DNA of 64,000 nt. It comes from Eutypa lata. Taxonomy: Eukaryota; Ascomycota; Sordariomycetes; Xylariales; Diatrypaceae. The position numbers were made by a program, and so were the translations under genes. The DNA is taken from the NCBI GenBank assembly GCA_022661535.1, contig JAKULF010000004.1, positions 310,001 through 374,000 on the forward strand. Reading direction: 5' to 3'. Positions 47,892 to 59,280 of the stretch are shown piece after piece (within the stretch, counting starts at the first letter, position 1; every line of letters starts with the position of its first letter). Under the pieces are notes generated by a model. It saw only the letters and a list, made by a program, of their open reading frames with translations. It had not been told where the DNA came from and did not search any database.

Positions 47892-48630
47892 ACTTAGGTG
47901 GTCTTTATTCTCTTAAAAGCTAAAGTTGCTTATATATCGAATTTTTGAAGAATTGTTGGGATACCGCTATAGTTGCCAGCAAGAGGGCCGTTTCGGATAT
48001 ACATTCAAGGTCTTGTCAGGGTTTTAAATATTGTATTATATTTTTATACGAGTTCTCGGAAAGCATTCGCTCCTGCCACTTCAGCGATGTCATCGTTAAC
48101 AAGTAATGACCTAAGCGCGAATCGTATACTGGCGATCTCAGCTGACGAGAGATGATTTGAGTGAGACTTGGTTGTCGGTGAAATACCAATGACACTGTCT
48201 AAACTTTAGACAAACACTGTAGGCCGAAGAGAGGTAGTTGGTAAGCAACTGGAACCTTAAATGCAAGAGCCGTATACCTAAGTGTTGTAGGTTGTATTCG
48301 GCTACTCCGTATACATGTCCAATTATTTTAACCCTATGCTGCGGGATAATTAGCCAAAGCTGCATTGTCTGATGGTTTCACGAACTGCAGCAACGGAAGT
48401 GCTTCCGTGATTACCCCTGCCGATTACCTGCATCAGCCCCCTGAATTGACTAGTCCTATAGCCAGTGATAAATATGTTGGGGTTGATGATCACCGCATCG
48501 CTTAGCAAGTCAAAAATGTATATATTTAGAGGGCTTGTATTTCTGCTTAGGATAATATCTCTTCCATTGCTGTTTTCTGATTAATAGCATACGTACATGA
48601 GCAGGATCACCACCAGCCACATCGCCTATC
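47892..48630. other. Divergent promoter region
   Basis: Between the rhodopsin-domain gene and the alpha/beta hydrolase. AT-rich, nothing recognised. Confidence 0.5.
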
Positions 48631-49454
48631 ATGTCGATTGCCAAGCCAACTCTTGTGCTTGTTCATGGCGCATGGCACTCTGTCCAGTGTTTCGATTTAT
48701 TGCAACGCGAGTTGCAATCTAGGGGCTGGACCACCGAGACACCCGCCCATGTATCTCCAGGCGACCAATCCGGAACGGTACACACGGCTGACAATGCACG
48801 TATTATCCGGCAGACTCTACAGAAGCTTTGTGACGAAGGTAAAACCATCGTACTAGTTGCTCATTCCTATGGCGGGTGCACAGCGTCATGTGCAGTGGAA
48901 GGCCTTAGCTTGCGAGCAAGACGTGCCTCTGGGCGAGCTGGCGGCGTCGTCATGTTCGTTTATCTCTCAGCTTTCATAATACCAGCTGGTACAAGCATGA
49001 CGCAAGCGTTTGGGGAGAAGTTGTCGACTTGGCATAAAGTTGATGTAAGCAAATTGCGGCCATGACTGCATTCACTTCATACGAGACGAGTAATTCATTG
49101 TCTTTTTAGGACGATTTCGTTTACGCCGATAGCCCCGGTGAGCGATTCTACCATGATGTGGAACCAGCTCTCCGGGAACAATTTATCGGGCTTCTAAAGC
49201 CGGAACCAATACGGATTTTCGACGACCTGATCACATACAATCCATGGCGGGATATCGATTGTGCATACGTATTTTGCGATAACGACCAGGCAGTTCCGAT
49301 TGATGTGCAGAAGAAAATGGCCAGCCTTCTACCCGCTAGTACCCTTGCTTTGCACATACCCACTTCACATTCCCCTTTTCTGTCGAACCCTAGGATGTTA
49401 GCAGATTATATTGAGACATGTGCGAAGCCGCGAGGACAGGAAGGGGAGGAGTAG
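48631..49454 (+). CDS. Alpha/beta hydrolase (esterase-like)
   Basis: Small serine hydrolase, probably cytosolic, acting on an ester or related bond. Exons 48631-49044 and 49110-49454 (phase 0) give 252 residues. LVLVHGAWHSVQCF provides the oxyanion-hole strand. S79 in VAHSYGG is the nucleophile. D197 in CDNDQAVP and H225 in TSHSPFLS complete the triad. Size and motif spacing match the AB hydrolase-1 group related to plant methyl-ester esterases (salicylate-binding protein 2 type) that is frequent in fungi, often next to secondary-metabolite genes. It is divergent from the rhodopsin-domain gene and followed by degenerate repeats. Substrate unknown. Confidence 0.88.
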
Positions 49455-51416
49455 CAGTGTTCGAACGCCTCACTTCTGCAGTGCTGCACTACGATTTGGC
49501 TAGCGAGGGTCGTCTTGCCAGATATCTTGGTATGACAACTTCCAATGTTGCAGCGAACCCATGATTTAGGCAAGTGCCAATCATATGGAGGAATCGTTCA
49601 CCCTTGGGAGGTATTGGATCCGCGGCGAGCTGATAGATTGATTGTCCTATTTTGAATGAACAAAATGCAACCAATTCCCAAGGTACACATTAACTAGAGG
49701 TAGTCCTTTATCAACCTTGGACTATCGGCACGGCTTGCTTTTAAAAACCATATCTATACATAATATCATCTCATCACGTAACTATAAGTATTAAAGCCTT
49801 CGTTAAAAAAGGTCCAACATCCCCAAGGAAAGACTTACCAAGTAAACCAAGAAAAGAATAATGTACTTGAAAAAAAAGGGCATCAAGAGGCTGTCCTAAA
49901 CCTCTCTAATAAAGACAACGTCTTCAGCTCAGATAGATCTATTACTGTATGGTAAGACGGACCCGATAATCCTGAAAACCCGTAACTGGCCAGCATGGGG
50001 CAAAAGACTTACCTATGGGTTTATAAGTATCATGGTCGCCTTCATATAACCTCCTGCTTCATGGAGTATTCGTCCTATTCCCTGATAGTTGAATCGATAT
50101 CGAGTTACCGAGACGAATGAGTATAGACGATCGGCGAACGAGCCTACTGAGTATTATATTGACTGCCTCCTAGCACGTATGAACCCCATTTCCAGAACGG
50201 CTTACTATGCATCACCGTAGAGCCAACCTAAATGTCTTATACTTCTGGACAACTTAAACCCCGCGAGTATTCCTTGTCTCTACGCCGCGATACAACTTAT
50301 TACTATGTGTATTTTGGAGCTCTAGAAACGCTTGTATGATATAGCTACCTTGTGGATGACATTGATACGATGAAACCGCCATATGAACTGTGTCGCAGTG
50401 CCATGGCCTCTTGTCACGTGCAGCCCCCTGACATTGCTGCACATCGTGACACTGACTTTATATTTTGGCGTGAAAGCACTCGGTTTCTGGACTCTGAAAC
50501 GATGGCAAGCTGAAGAAAAAGGCAGCCAGTATATCTTGGTCAACTATGGGCGCATTGACGAAGGCGTCAACTTTTGGGTCATTGATCATGCTTTCCAACA
50601 ACGGTAACATGGAACTCACCGCTTCAACATCGCGATTCAGCAGCTACGTCCGCGTTCAAGTCGAATCATGGAAGAACGTGATGTGAACACACCGAATATC
50701 CCCCTATCCCTCAGAATGATTTATTCGGGCTCGACGTGATTTTCTCACTATGATTACGTAGTAGAGCTAATATATTATCAAGTCTTGACATACACTCAAC
50801 CCCCTGAAATACATAGCAGCAGTGGGGTCAGGTTACTTTTACATGTTCGCTATTTAATGCTTTAGACGATGTAAGTACCGTTTCAAGTACGCTTTTATTT
50901 TATATTTGCAATGGAAAAGAAGGCAAAGAAGGGAACACGTATGAACACCAAAGCTTTCAGCTATGAGGGAACATGTGAACTTTTAAAACAGTACATGAAA
51001 TAGCATTTGTTGTAAAAGAACTATACATCCAATCACAAGTCCTTATAAGTATGATTTACCTGATCCACACTCCTAGGCATATTACCTGTATTATAAAGCG
51101 ACTAGATTCTGTCACGGTTAGACTAGGCTGATTTAGGCACGGTTGAAATTTTAGTAACGCCCTGTAGCAGTTACAAGATGGGAACCGTGCCGGCACAGAT
51201 GTACCAACCACAGTTATACCCCGCCCTAGTTTCCCCCTATGGATGCAACAAAAGCACGTGTGCGGCACCGTCAGCGTCCTACATATATGCGCACGCGGGA
51301 AGCAGCGGTACCGCTGAGAGTGACCGCGGATGCATAGTTCTACATCTACACATTCTCGACCTAGTCCACGCATCTCTTGTGCCCGTGAAAAAAAAGATTA
51401 CGCACCCTTAACTACG
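49455..51416. other. Intergenic with degenerate repeat copy
   Basis: Contains one copy of the dispersed repeat (49531-50015). A short frame at 50383-50607 has protein-like composition late in its length but no family match. Otherwise nothing. Confidence 0.5.
49531..50015. repeat. Dispersed degenerate repeat, copy 1
   Basis: Bases around 49544-49578 (CGAACCCATGATTTAGGCAAG) and 49940-50015 (GCAAAAGACTTACCTATG) match two neighbouring blocks at 53168-53205 and 53228-53310. The spacer between blocks is about 345 bases here and 25 in copy 2. Confidence 0.65.
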
Positions 51417-52433
51417 ATGGACTATTCGGACCCTGACGCATTCACCCTGCCCTACCAGCTTACCAAGCAAGTTCGCCGCGATGTCTACCCACTGTTAGAG
51501 CCAACCCAGCCAGAGCTGTCGGCGAAGGGAAAGACAGTGCTCATTACGGGCGTTTCGGGGGGCATAGGCAAGGTAAGCACAATTTCCGGGGGGGCTCAAT
51601 TTTCCTTTCGCATGGCCAATAGATGCAGGCCATCGCCGAATCGTGGGCCACCGCGGGAGCTTCCGGCGTCGTGATTACCGGGCGCAAGGTCGATGTGCTC
51701 GAGGGCATCGCCACACGGCTCCGGAGTCTCGCCCCGCCCGGCACTACAGTCCTCGCCCAGGGGGCCGACATCACCAACGAAGCCTCGGTTGCGGCGCTCT
51801 TCGCGGCAGCCAAGGAGGTGGTCGGCAAGGTCGATGTGCTGATCAACAGCGCGGGGAGTTTGGACCTGGGCCCCGTTGGCGCTGTCGATGCCACGAAATT
51901 CTTCAACGACTTCCAGGTCAACGTGCTGGGGTCGTACCTAATGACGCATCACTTTCTCGCCCAGGCGGACGGGGTCGGCACCGTCGTCAGCATGGTGACG
52001 GCCGCCATCGCCACCGTGCTTCCAGGTATGGCGGGCTACACGGCGTCCAAGCTGGCCCTTGTCCGCGTCATGGAGAACCTGCACGCCGAACAGCCGGGCA
52101 TACGGGTTTTCATGCTCATGCCGGGAATTGTCCCGACCGAGATGACGATCGATTCGTTGAAGCCGTATGCCAAGGATAGCGCCGGCCTCAGTGGTAGCTG
52201 GACACTCTTCCTGTCTACTCCGCGCGCCGAATGGATGCGCGGCGGCATAGTCAGCGTAAACTGTGAGTCCCCCTTCCAGTGTTCCAAGATCGTTACTCTC
52301 CTGACATGGAACGGCGTCGTAAGGGGACATCGAGGAGATGGAGGCGCATAAAGATCAGATTGTTCGCGACAATCTGCTCAGTCGGGCTTTTCTGAACGCC
52401 AAGCTCGGGAAGGATGGGCACCCCTGGACGTGA
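51417..52433 (+). CDS. Short-chain dehydrogenase/reductase
   Basis: NAD(P)-dependent oxidoreductase. Exons 51417-51572, 51623-52262 and 52324-52433 join in frame to give 301 residues. A 38-residue N-terminal extension precedes the Rossmann motif TGVSGGIG at residues 44-51, which is cut by intron 1 right after GK. GRKVDVLEGIA follows strand 2, then GADITNEASVAALF, VDVLINSAGS (NAG variant), VVSMVTAA (Ser region) and YTASKLALVR (catalytic Tyr and Lys). LMPGIVPTEMTIDS is the loop after the active site. The last exon encodes the WDIEEMEAHKDQI helix and ends GKDGHPWT. The plan matches fungal SDRs seen in many metabolite clusters. GC is much higher than in the surrounding repeats, as for the other enzyme genes here. 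Confidence 0.91.
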
Positions 52434-52960
52434 GGCGGCGACTACAGACTACAGTAAACGACAAGAGACTACGGAGCAGGTGTACTGAGGTCTAGCAGAG
52501 TGCTTGGCAGTGACCCGAGCTGCCGGATTGTCGTCTTTACATAGTGGAAATCATGAATCCTTACAATAACTTGTGCTAGTAGAATTTCCTCGCTATTCAT
52601 ATTTGCACGACTTTTCTTTATTCTCCTGCGTTCTTCTGGTGGCGCATTTGGTTTGACCACATAGAAGCGAGCGCTTCTGCTCAAATTACGTAGAAATATC
52701 CCCAGGTGTCTTGCACGTTCCATCTGGACAAGCTGCAGAGCTTACTCGCAGTGTGTACCTACATAAAATAAGAAAACCAGTTTGTCTATTCGCACCGATA
52801 TCTAACCCCATTTGGACGCACCCAAATCACCACCCACCGCCTACCCAAGGCACATGCACCTATCTCACCACCTAACACATCACTTACACCTCCCAATACG
52901 ACAAAAAATATAGATAATTAGGAGGGCTCGCACTGCCCCCCCCCCAAAACCCCCCGAGGC

Positions 52961-53006
52961 CTGACCCTGACCCTGACCCTAACCCTAACTATCACCTAAC
53001 CCTAAC
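52961..53006. repeat. Interstitial telomere-type array (CCCTGA/CCCTAA)
   Basis: Three units with CCCTGA spacing are followed by CCCTAACCCTAAC, then ATCAC, then CTAACCCTAAC. CCCTAA is the C-rich strand of the TTAGGG repeat of filamentous fungi. Orientation is that of a left chromosome end, yet about 53 kb of gene-bearing DNA lies to its left. Confidence 0.85.
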
Positions 53007-53050
53007 CGCGCTGCTTGTTAAGGTGGTAACTTAAAGGTGGCAGTGTACAG

Positions 53051-53362
53051 GTGTGGTGGCTTATTGACTTGGTGGATTCAATACCAGGGAGGTGAGGGGT
53101 GGATAAGGGTGGTGCACATATGGCTCGGTATGGTTAATGTGATGGCAGGTTTTGTAGTATCTTTTAATGTTATAACGAACTCATGATTTAAGCAAGGGCC
53201 GAAAATATAAAGATCTTGCACCGGTTCTACTACCGTGTGGTGGGATGGATCCGATGATCTTAAAACCCCGTACAACTAATTAGCCAGTAGAGCGCAAAAG
53301 ACTTACCTTTGGAGCATGATGACATCGCGTCCAGAAAGGCTTGTTACGTGTGGTGGCTTATT
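53051..53362. repeat. Dispersed degenerate repeat, copy 2, within a 15-base direct repeat
   Basis: GTGTGGTGGCTTATT occurs at about 53051-53065 and 53348-53362. Between them lies the second copy of the repeat found at 49.5-50.0 kb. Where the copies align, this one tends to have T for C and A for G. Confidence 0.6.
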
Positions 53363-53779
53363 AGATAGAGCCCGTATTTGGCCTTGCACGTAACATCATT
53401 GTAACCTTATTATGCTGTTGACACAAGTTGGTGTGTCTGTTGAGCTATATAATGGAAGGACTATGCATTTCAATAGCAAATCAAAAGTGATGGTTAGTAC
53501 CAAGCGCACGTTAAAATTCATTTATCTCTCTTTAATTGGCTTATGAGATAAAGGCCCCTGTAATAGAGTTGCAATATCCCATGTTCAAATGCGACCAACA
53601 GCATTGTCATCTCCTGCATGAGGTCTCCGGCTCTTATCCCCCACCCCAATACTCTTCCGCCAGCCCTATTCATTGCCTCCATCTCTTTCTTATACACCTA
53701 GGTAAATTGTTTTTACATTAATGCAATTTGTAGTTACTATTATATTGAACGGCGTCACGTTTTGAATATACCTGTTGGC

Positions 53780-56700
53780 ATGTTTCAATTTTCCAAAATC
53801 AAAATGCCATTTCTTCGTATTATAGCGCTTTTCGCCATGGTATGTTTGGTTCTGCCAGTGAATGTAGACGACGGGGATGATTTCTTAAACAATCTTTTCA
53901 CTGACCTAGCCCCGTAAGTTCTTCATCAGAATTCCAGATGTTGGTATTCGTAACTGAGAATAGTTTTATATTAAATAGATTGCTGGCATTGTTCGGAGAG
54001 CGTGTCACGACGCAATTCATGAGTCAGGCTCTCGGCTGGGCTGATAACATTATCATTGCCATGGTGCCCCTGGGTATCGTCACCATTATTGTCTCCGCCA
54101 TTCGAGTGGGCGGCCCGGTATGGCTCAAAGCTATCGTTGGCCGTGCAATGGAGAATCGGGCAGCTGCTGAGGTAGAACTGATGTCTTCTACCTCACATGA
54201 GGTTTCCGAGCTCTGGAATGGCCAGAAAATAATAAGAGTCGCGGGACAAGCACCTATCGTGGAGTTCATATGCCTCCTGTCACGAAAGGACGAATCGAAC
54301 GATACAACTCCTCAATCCTCAGAGCCACAAAACATTGAAACAGCCCCATTCGAAGCTATCAGTCTTAAAGATGCAGGGAGGGAGGGATATATGGAGTGTG
54401 ATGGTTTGTCTAATCCGCACAAGACGATCGCAAACTCACAAGCAATCAGAAGCGAATGGTCTTTTCCAGCCTCTACATTACCTCTGGCGTCATATTAAAC
54501 GCATTGATGAAGAGTGCCCTGACGAAATGCCCAAGAAACCTGTGCCTAAATTAATACTCGTGAAGAATCAAGAACCTGATTCGCCCAATATATTTCCCAA
54601 CGTTGGCCGGCTCTCAAGCCCAACTGAGCTGTGGATAGTGGCTCTCACCAGCATTCTAATTCAAGTAGGGGTTCTTCTCTACTCTGGGTTTATCACATAC
54701 TACCCAGCATTAATGTATAAGAAAGACAACGACCCTATCCAAAGCTATGCCTATCCATGCACCGCTACTGGAACCCTCTTCCTGGTATTTGGTCTCATCA
54801 TTTGCTCACATGTTGTCGAGAGTAGCACAGTGGAAAAAACATATCGACCGAAGGGGATGGAAGCCAGAATGGTCTGGCTGCAAAAACAAGGTGTTGTTAA
54901 TGACCAGTCCTTTGGGTCGTTTGCGATATTTGCGAATGAGGCTAAATCCGCTATTACGACTTCTCGACGAGCAGACGTGGATCCTATCCTAGAGATTAAG
55001 GCGGTCCTAGGTACAACCATAACTCTTTGCGGATACGTGGTACAGTTCGTTGGTCTGCGCGGGATGCACTGGTCTGCCACTGTCGTACAACTAGGAGCAA
55101 CTTTGGCTATGGCTGCTCTGAGGGCTTTTGTTCGAAAGGATCTCATAACTAAAATCACGGCGTTGAAACTTCCCCAAGGATTCGAGTTGGATTGGTTTGC
55201 AACAAACCTCGCTTTGCGCCTTTTTAGGGGAGAATCAAATGCTGGGCCCCATGCTACCTCAAAAGAGCGGGACGGTACGGAACCTACAGATTGGTTGATA
55301 CCTCTTAAAGCGAATGCAGGCCGGAAAGAAAATCTCTTGTCGCTTCAGGTAATCGATTCAATGGCGCACCACGCAATTAGATTAAGGGAGAGCCTTGCCG
55401 ACCTAGCAACGTGGCCCAGCCTTGCATCAGCCCAGGCAAGAGCAACTGCGTTAGCTATCGAGAGTACTATGAACTCCTTAAACCCTCTGTTTCAGCCGAC
55501 CTCAAGTCAGCCTTCCTCAACTGAGCATCTCCTAAGCGAGTCATCCAGAGATGCATTTTCAGATGACAAATTTTACTTTGATGTCGAGTTGTCAAAAGAA
55601 CAGAAAATATCTTTTTATATGGAGCAGAAGGCAAGTAAGTGGAAGGCCCCGGAAAACGCAATCGAAGCAGCGCTGTCATTATGGTACTTTGCTGCACAAT
55701 CTGCTCCCACCAACTCAGTCAAGAGCCAGATCGCAACTCCACTTTCGGTAGATACATCTTCAAGCAGGATTATGCTGTTGTTAGATCGGAATTCTGGCAG
55801 GCTCCGTCGCGATCTTGGATGGTGGATGCCGAACGATCTAACAAGGTTCGTGACCGTGAGGGAAGAAACCCAGGAAAAACTCTCAGAACACCCCCGGATT
55901 TTGGGGTGTGGTCACACTCCTTGTTCTCCTGGATGGAATAATGAGCTGCCATACACATACAAGGACCTCCCCCGGTCTCACAACATTACGGACTCATATA
56001 CCTGTCGCAATACATATATCGGTGTCGAACTAGATAAAGCATCAGGGCTACTTTTTGCTCAGTACATATTCACTGCTTTTATGCAAGCGGCATCGGGCAT
56101 CCTTAAACGCCCCGTAGAGGGCAGAGCAAACATACAAGTTACGGATCTCAGCCAGCCCGATCCGGCTACATCTTGGAGGTCGGTTACGCTGCAAAACACA
56201 CAACTCTCCAGAATCGCGCAAGACATACATTTGACGGGTCTGTGTAGTCTTGAAGACGCCTTCCTTTGTATCATTCCACCTCTTAGTGCGAAAAGCCGTC
56301 TCCCACACCTAGCTAGCGTCATCGAATGGGCATGTAAATATGCTACGAAACATGAGCAGGTTGGACGCTGGAAAGAGGCGTCACAGGTGTATGTCTGGCT
56401 CTTGAGGATATTTCCAAAGGACGGATCTACCCACATAGAGTCTATGACTGTCGTATTGGCGTTTGTAGTATCGCTGTCCTTGGAACGGGAGCGAAGAGAT
56501 GCTCATAAACATCAATCAGATGACTTCCCAGACTTACTGAAGCTAAGGGAGAAACTTGAATATGAATTGCAAGCCACCAATCCAAAATTGGTCGCCAAGA
56601 TTCTAAGGGCCTGGGAGATTGACGGTCCAGAATGGATATCTGATGCTATACTGGCATTGAAAATAGCACGACGGAAAGACAGGGGAGGGACCGACAGACA

Positions 56701-58552
56701 GGACGATACAACGGAATACATCAAAAGTATGATAAAGAGCCCAGAAAGCTTACACACCAAAGACTTCCTACATAGGACAGTGCTACACTATGCCGCAATG
56801 AAGCAGGCTCCACCCATCACCATGTTATTGGCCAAGGGTATAGATATAAATGCGCAAGATATATTCGGATTGACCCCACTCCACCTTTGTTGTTTGAACC
56901 ACTGGAGTTTTAGTGCCGAAATTTTCAATCCTCACAGTTTCTGTTTTCGCGCTCGACGAAAAAGATCTGGATCAAGAACCCAATATGTGGACAAATGTTG
57001 GCCCGAAAACGTATTCGAATTTTTACGAGGTTGGCCAACAACACATCGAAGTGACGTTTCAGAGCTCATCCACGCTGGTGCAAATATTAAGATCAAGGCT
57101 CGTGATGGAATGACGGCTTTGCACTTTGCTGCGATCAGGGGTCATGTTCGCACAGTGACAGAGCTGATTGATGCAGGCGCTGATCCGAATGCATCAGACC
57201 ATTTGGGATATACAGCATTAGACTGGGCGGTTCTGCAAGGGAATATTAAGGTGATGGACCAATTACTACCACTAGTCAACCAAACGGCAACTAGGAGAAG
57301 GACAGTGTTACATGGTGCATCAGTAGGGGGAGATAGAAAAATCATGCAGACCATCGTTGACCATCGCCCAAGTGAAATCGCTGCAGTTAATCAGTATAGC
57401 ATAACGCCACTGCACGTTTCGGCCGTGTGCGGCAATGAAGAGGCAAGTCTCTTTTTACTGGACAAGCTTAAGAATGGTGGATACAGGCTGCAGGATATGG
57501 ATCGCACTGGAATGAGGCCTATAGATTACGCAGCTATCGAAGGGTATGGTGGTCTAGCTTCGACGCTGTTTTTAGAGATGGATGTCGACGTCGAGATGAA
57601 GAACTGGGATGGTGCATTGCTCCTGTACCACGCAGCAGCTGGAGACTGTGGAGATCTTATACAATCTATAACGTCGCAATACCCGGGTCCAATTAAGCAA
57701 CACCGTCACAAGTCTGTGCTCCATGAGGCTGCTGAGTTCGGTAGTTTATCGGCTATAAAAGCGCTCCTCGAAGCTGGGGCTGATATAGCAGCCACCAATT
57801 CTGACGGGTGTTCGCCGCTCCATGTGGCAGCGAGTCACGGTCGTACATCCTGTGTCCAACATTTCATAGATGCTGGGGTAGCTGTTAATCAACTGACTAG
57901 ATCTGGGTCTGTCAGGTATAGCTGTGAATCTACATCATTGCAGCTTGCAGTCGCGAATGGCCATGTGGAGGTTGCCCGGCTTCTCATCAATAGAGGAGCA
58001 TCGACGGACGTAGATATATACGGACGAACTACCCTGCACTATTCAGTGGAGGGCGGCCAAGTTTCATCAGCTGAGTTCATACTGGGGCTTGGTCCAGAAC
58101 AAGAAGAAACAAAACTCAACGCCGAAACAATCGAGGGTGACCAGCCTTTAACTAACGCCGCTCGCGCATGCGATGTGGATATGGTTCAGTTCCTTCTCGA
58201 CAAAGGCGCCAAAACCGAACACACAAACAAGGCTGGTAACACGGCATTGTTGGTGGTAGTCGAAGAAGGAATCCATTCAAGCAGATATTGGTCCAAGGAC
58301 GGAAAGTGGTCCCGGGACAAATATTGGTCTGCTCGACTAAAAATCATTCGATGCCTTGTAGAGAATGGAGCGAACGTGAGAGCAAGGAACCACCGTGGCA
58401 GAACGGCGATCAGTGCATTACAAGAATATGTTAACGATGATACGTCAGCTGGGAATTTGTCTATGGAAGCACAAATGGCTACTAGGAATGGACGTGAACT
58501 TCTTCTAGAGTACTTGCAGGATCAAGAGCTGTCGACATTTTTCAACAAATGA
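53780..58552 (+). CDS. Large membrane-anchored ankyrin-repeat protein
   Basis: Exons 53780-53913, 53979-54403 and 54450-58552 keep one frame and give 1553 residues. A second ATG at 53804 could be used instead. The N-terminus (MPFLRIIALFAMVCLVLPVN) resembles a signal anchor. The hallmark LLALFGERVTTQFMSQALGWADN follows, then IRVGGPVWLKAIVGRA and ELMSSTSHEVSELWNG, which I recognise from a common mould family. Hydrophobic helices lie at LWIVALTSILIQVGVLLYS and TGTLFLVFGLIICSHV. Two more follow, near TTITLCGYVVQFVGL and TVVQLGATLAMAAL. From about residue 950 to the end are ankyrin repeats (TVLHYAAMKQ, TPLHLCC, TALHFAAIRGH, TPLHVSAVCGN, SPLHVAASHGR, TTLHYSVEGGQ). The middle is unassigned. A sensor or scaffold role at a membrane is inference. 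The 46-base second intron is inferred from frame continuity. Confidence 0.8.
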
Positions 58553-59280
58553 TCATAGCGCACCATACGTACACAGTTACCACTAAGAGATAGATAGCAC
58601 GAGGCAAAGGAAGCCTCAGTACATTTAACCTCCTAATAACATCCACTTACACAACCCCATAGATCTCTTGTCCGGGAGTCACGTAATAACTACCTACTTA
58701 AGCTAGACTTATGCCATGTATAAGCCTATGACCGAGTACTTTCACAAGAAACTCCTTCAAACACCCACCTGTTACCGAGAATAGGAGGTTGTTGAACGTT
58801 CTGCACAAGCCGCACGCTTATTGGTCATAGTGGGCCGGAAGGTTGACCGGAAGGTAAATTTTTGCCCCACCAGCCCACCGAGGGACCGGGATTTGAACAC
58901 TCGGCCAATCAATAGTCAAGGCGGCTTGGACTCCTGAAGTTATACCGAGACATCGAGGTTCTTTACTATGCAGGATGTCGTATACGAAAAAACTGATTGG
59001 AAATCAATGCGGTTGAATTCAGGGGTGGCATTAATCTGTAACTAGGCAGAGCCAGAACCGGAACCAGCCGGGACCGGAGCCGGAGGCTTCCTACCTAGTA
59101 TGATTTCTACGGTCCCTCATGGGCTCTCTCAACAGTTTCGATCACTTACTGTGACGAAATATAAATAGCCAGAAAAGTTCAGACTTCAAAAAGAATCTAG
59201 AAGTGAAAAGTCATCCATAAGCAGCAGACACTTCACTGATTCTTATTTCCCGTTGATAACAACTTCCGCAATCACCAAAC
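58553..59280. other. Intergenic, amidase promoter
   Basis: No coding frame supported. A tRNA-like B-box string near 58889-58898 (minus) lacks a cloverleaf. Confidence 0.5.

Larger units (their letters stand above)
52434..53779. other. Intergenic with telomere-type array and repeat copy
   Basis: Holds the CCCTGA/CCCTAA array, a poly-C stretch (52936-52945 and 52950-52956), repeat copy 2 and its flanking 15-base direct repeat. No gene is supported. Confidence 0.6.

Noticed and set aside
50383..50607. Short frame ending in a protein-like stretch
   Set aside because: Only 74 codons, no family recognised and no adjoining exons; could be a gene fragment but unsupported.
58870..58960. tRNA-like B-box (GTTCAAATCC on minus) near an A-box-like GGCCGAGTG
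   Set aside because: The T stem does not pair and no anticodon arm or acceptor stem can be drawn; at most a tRNA relic.
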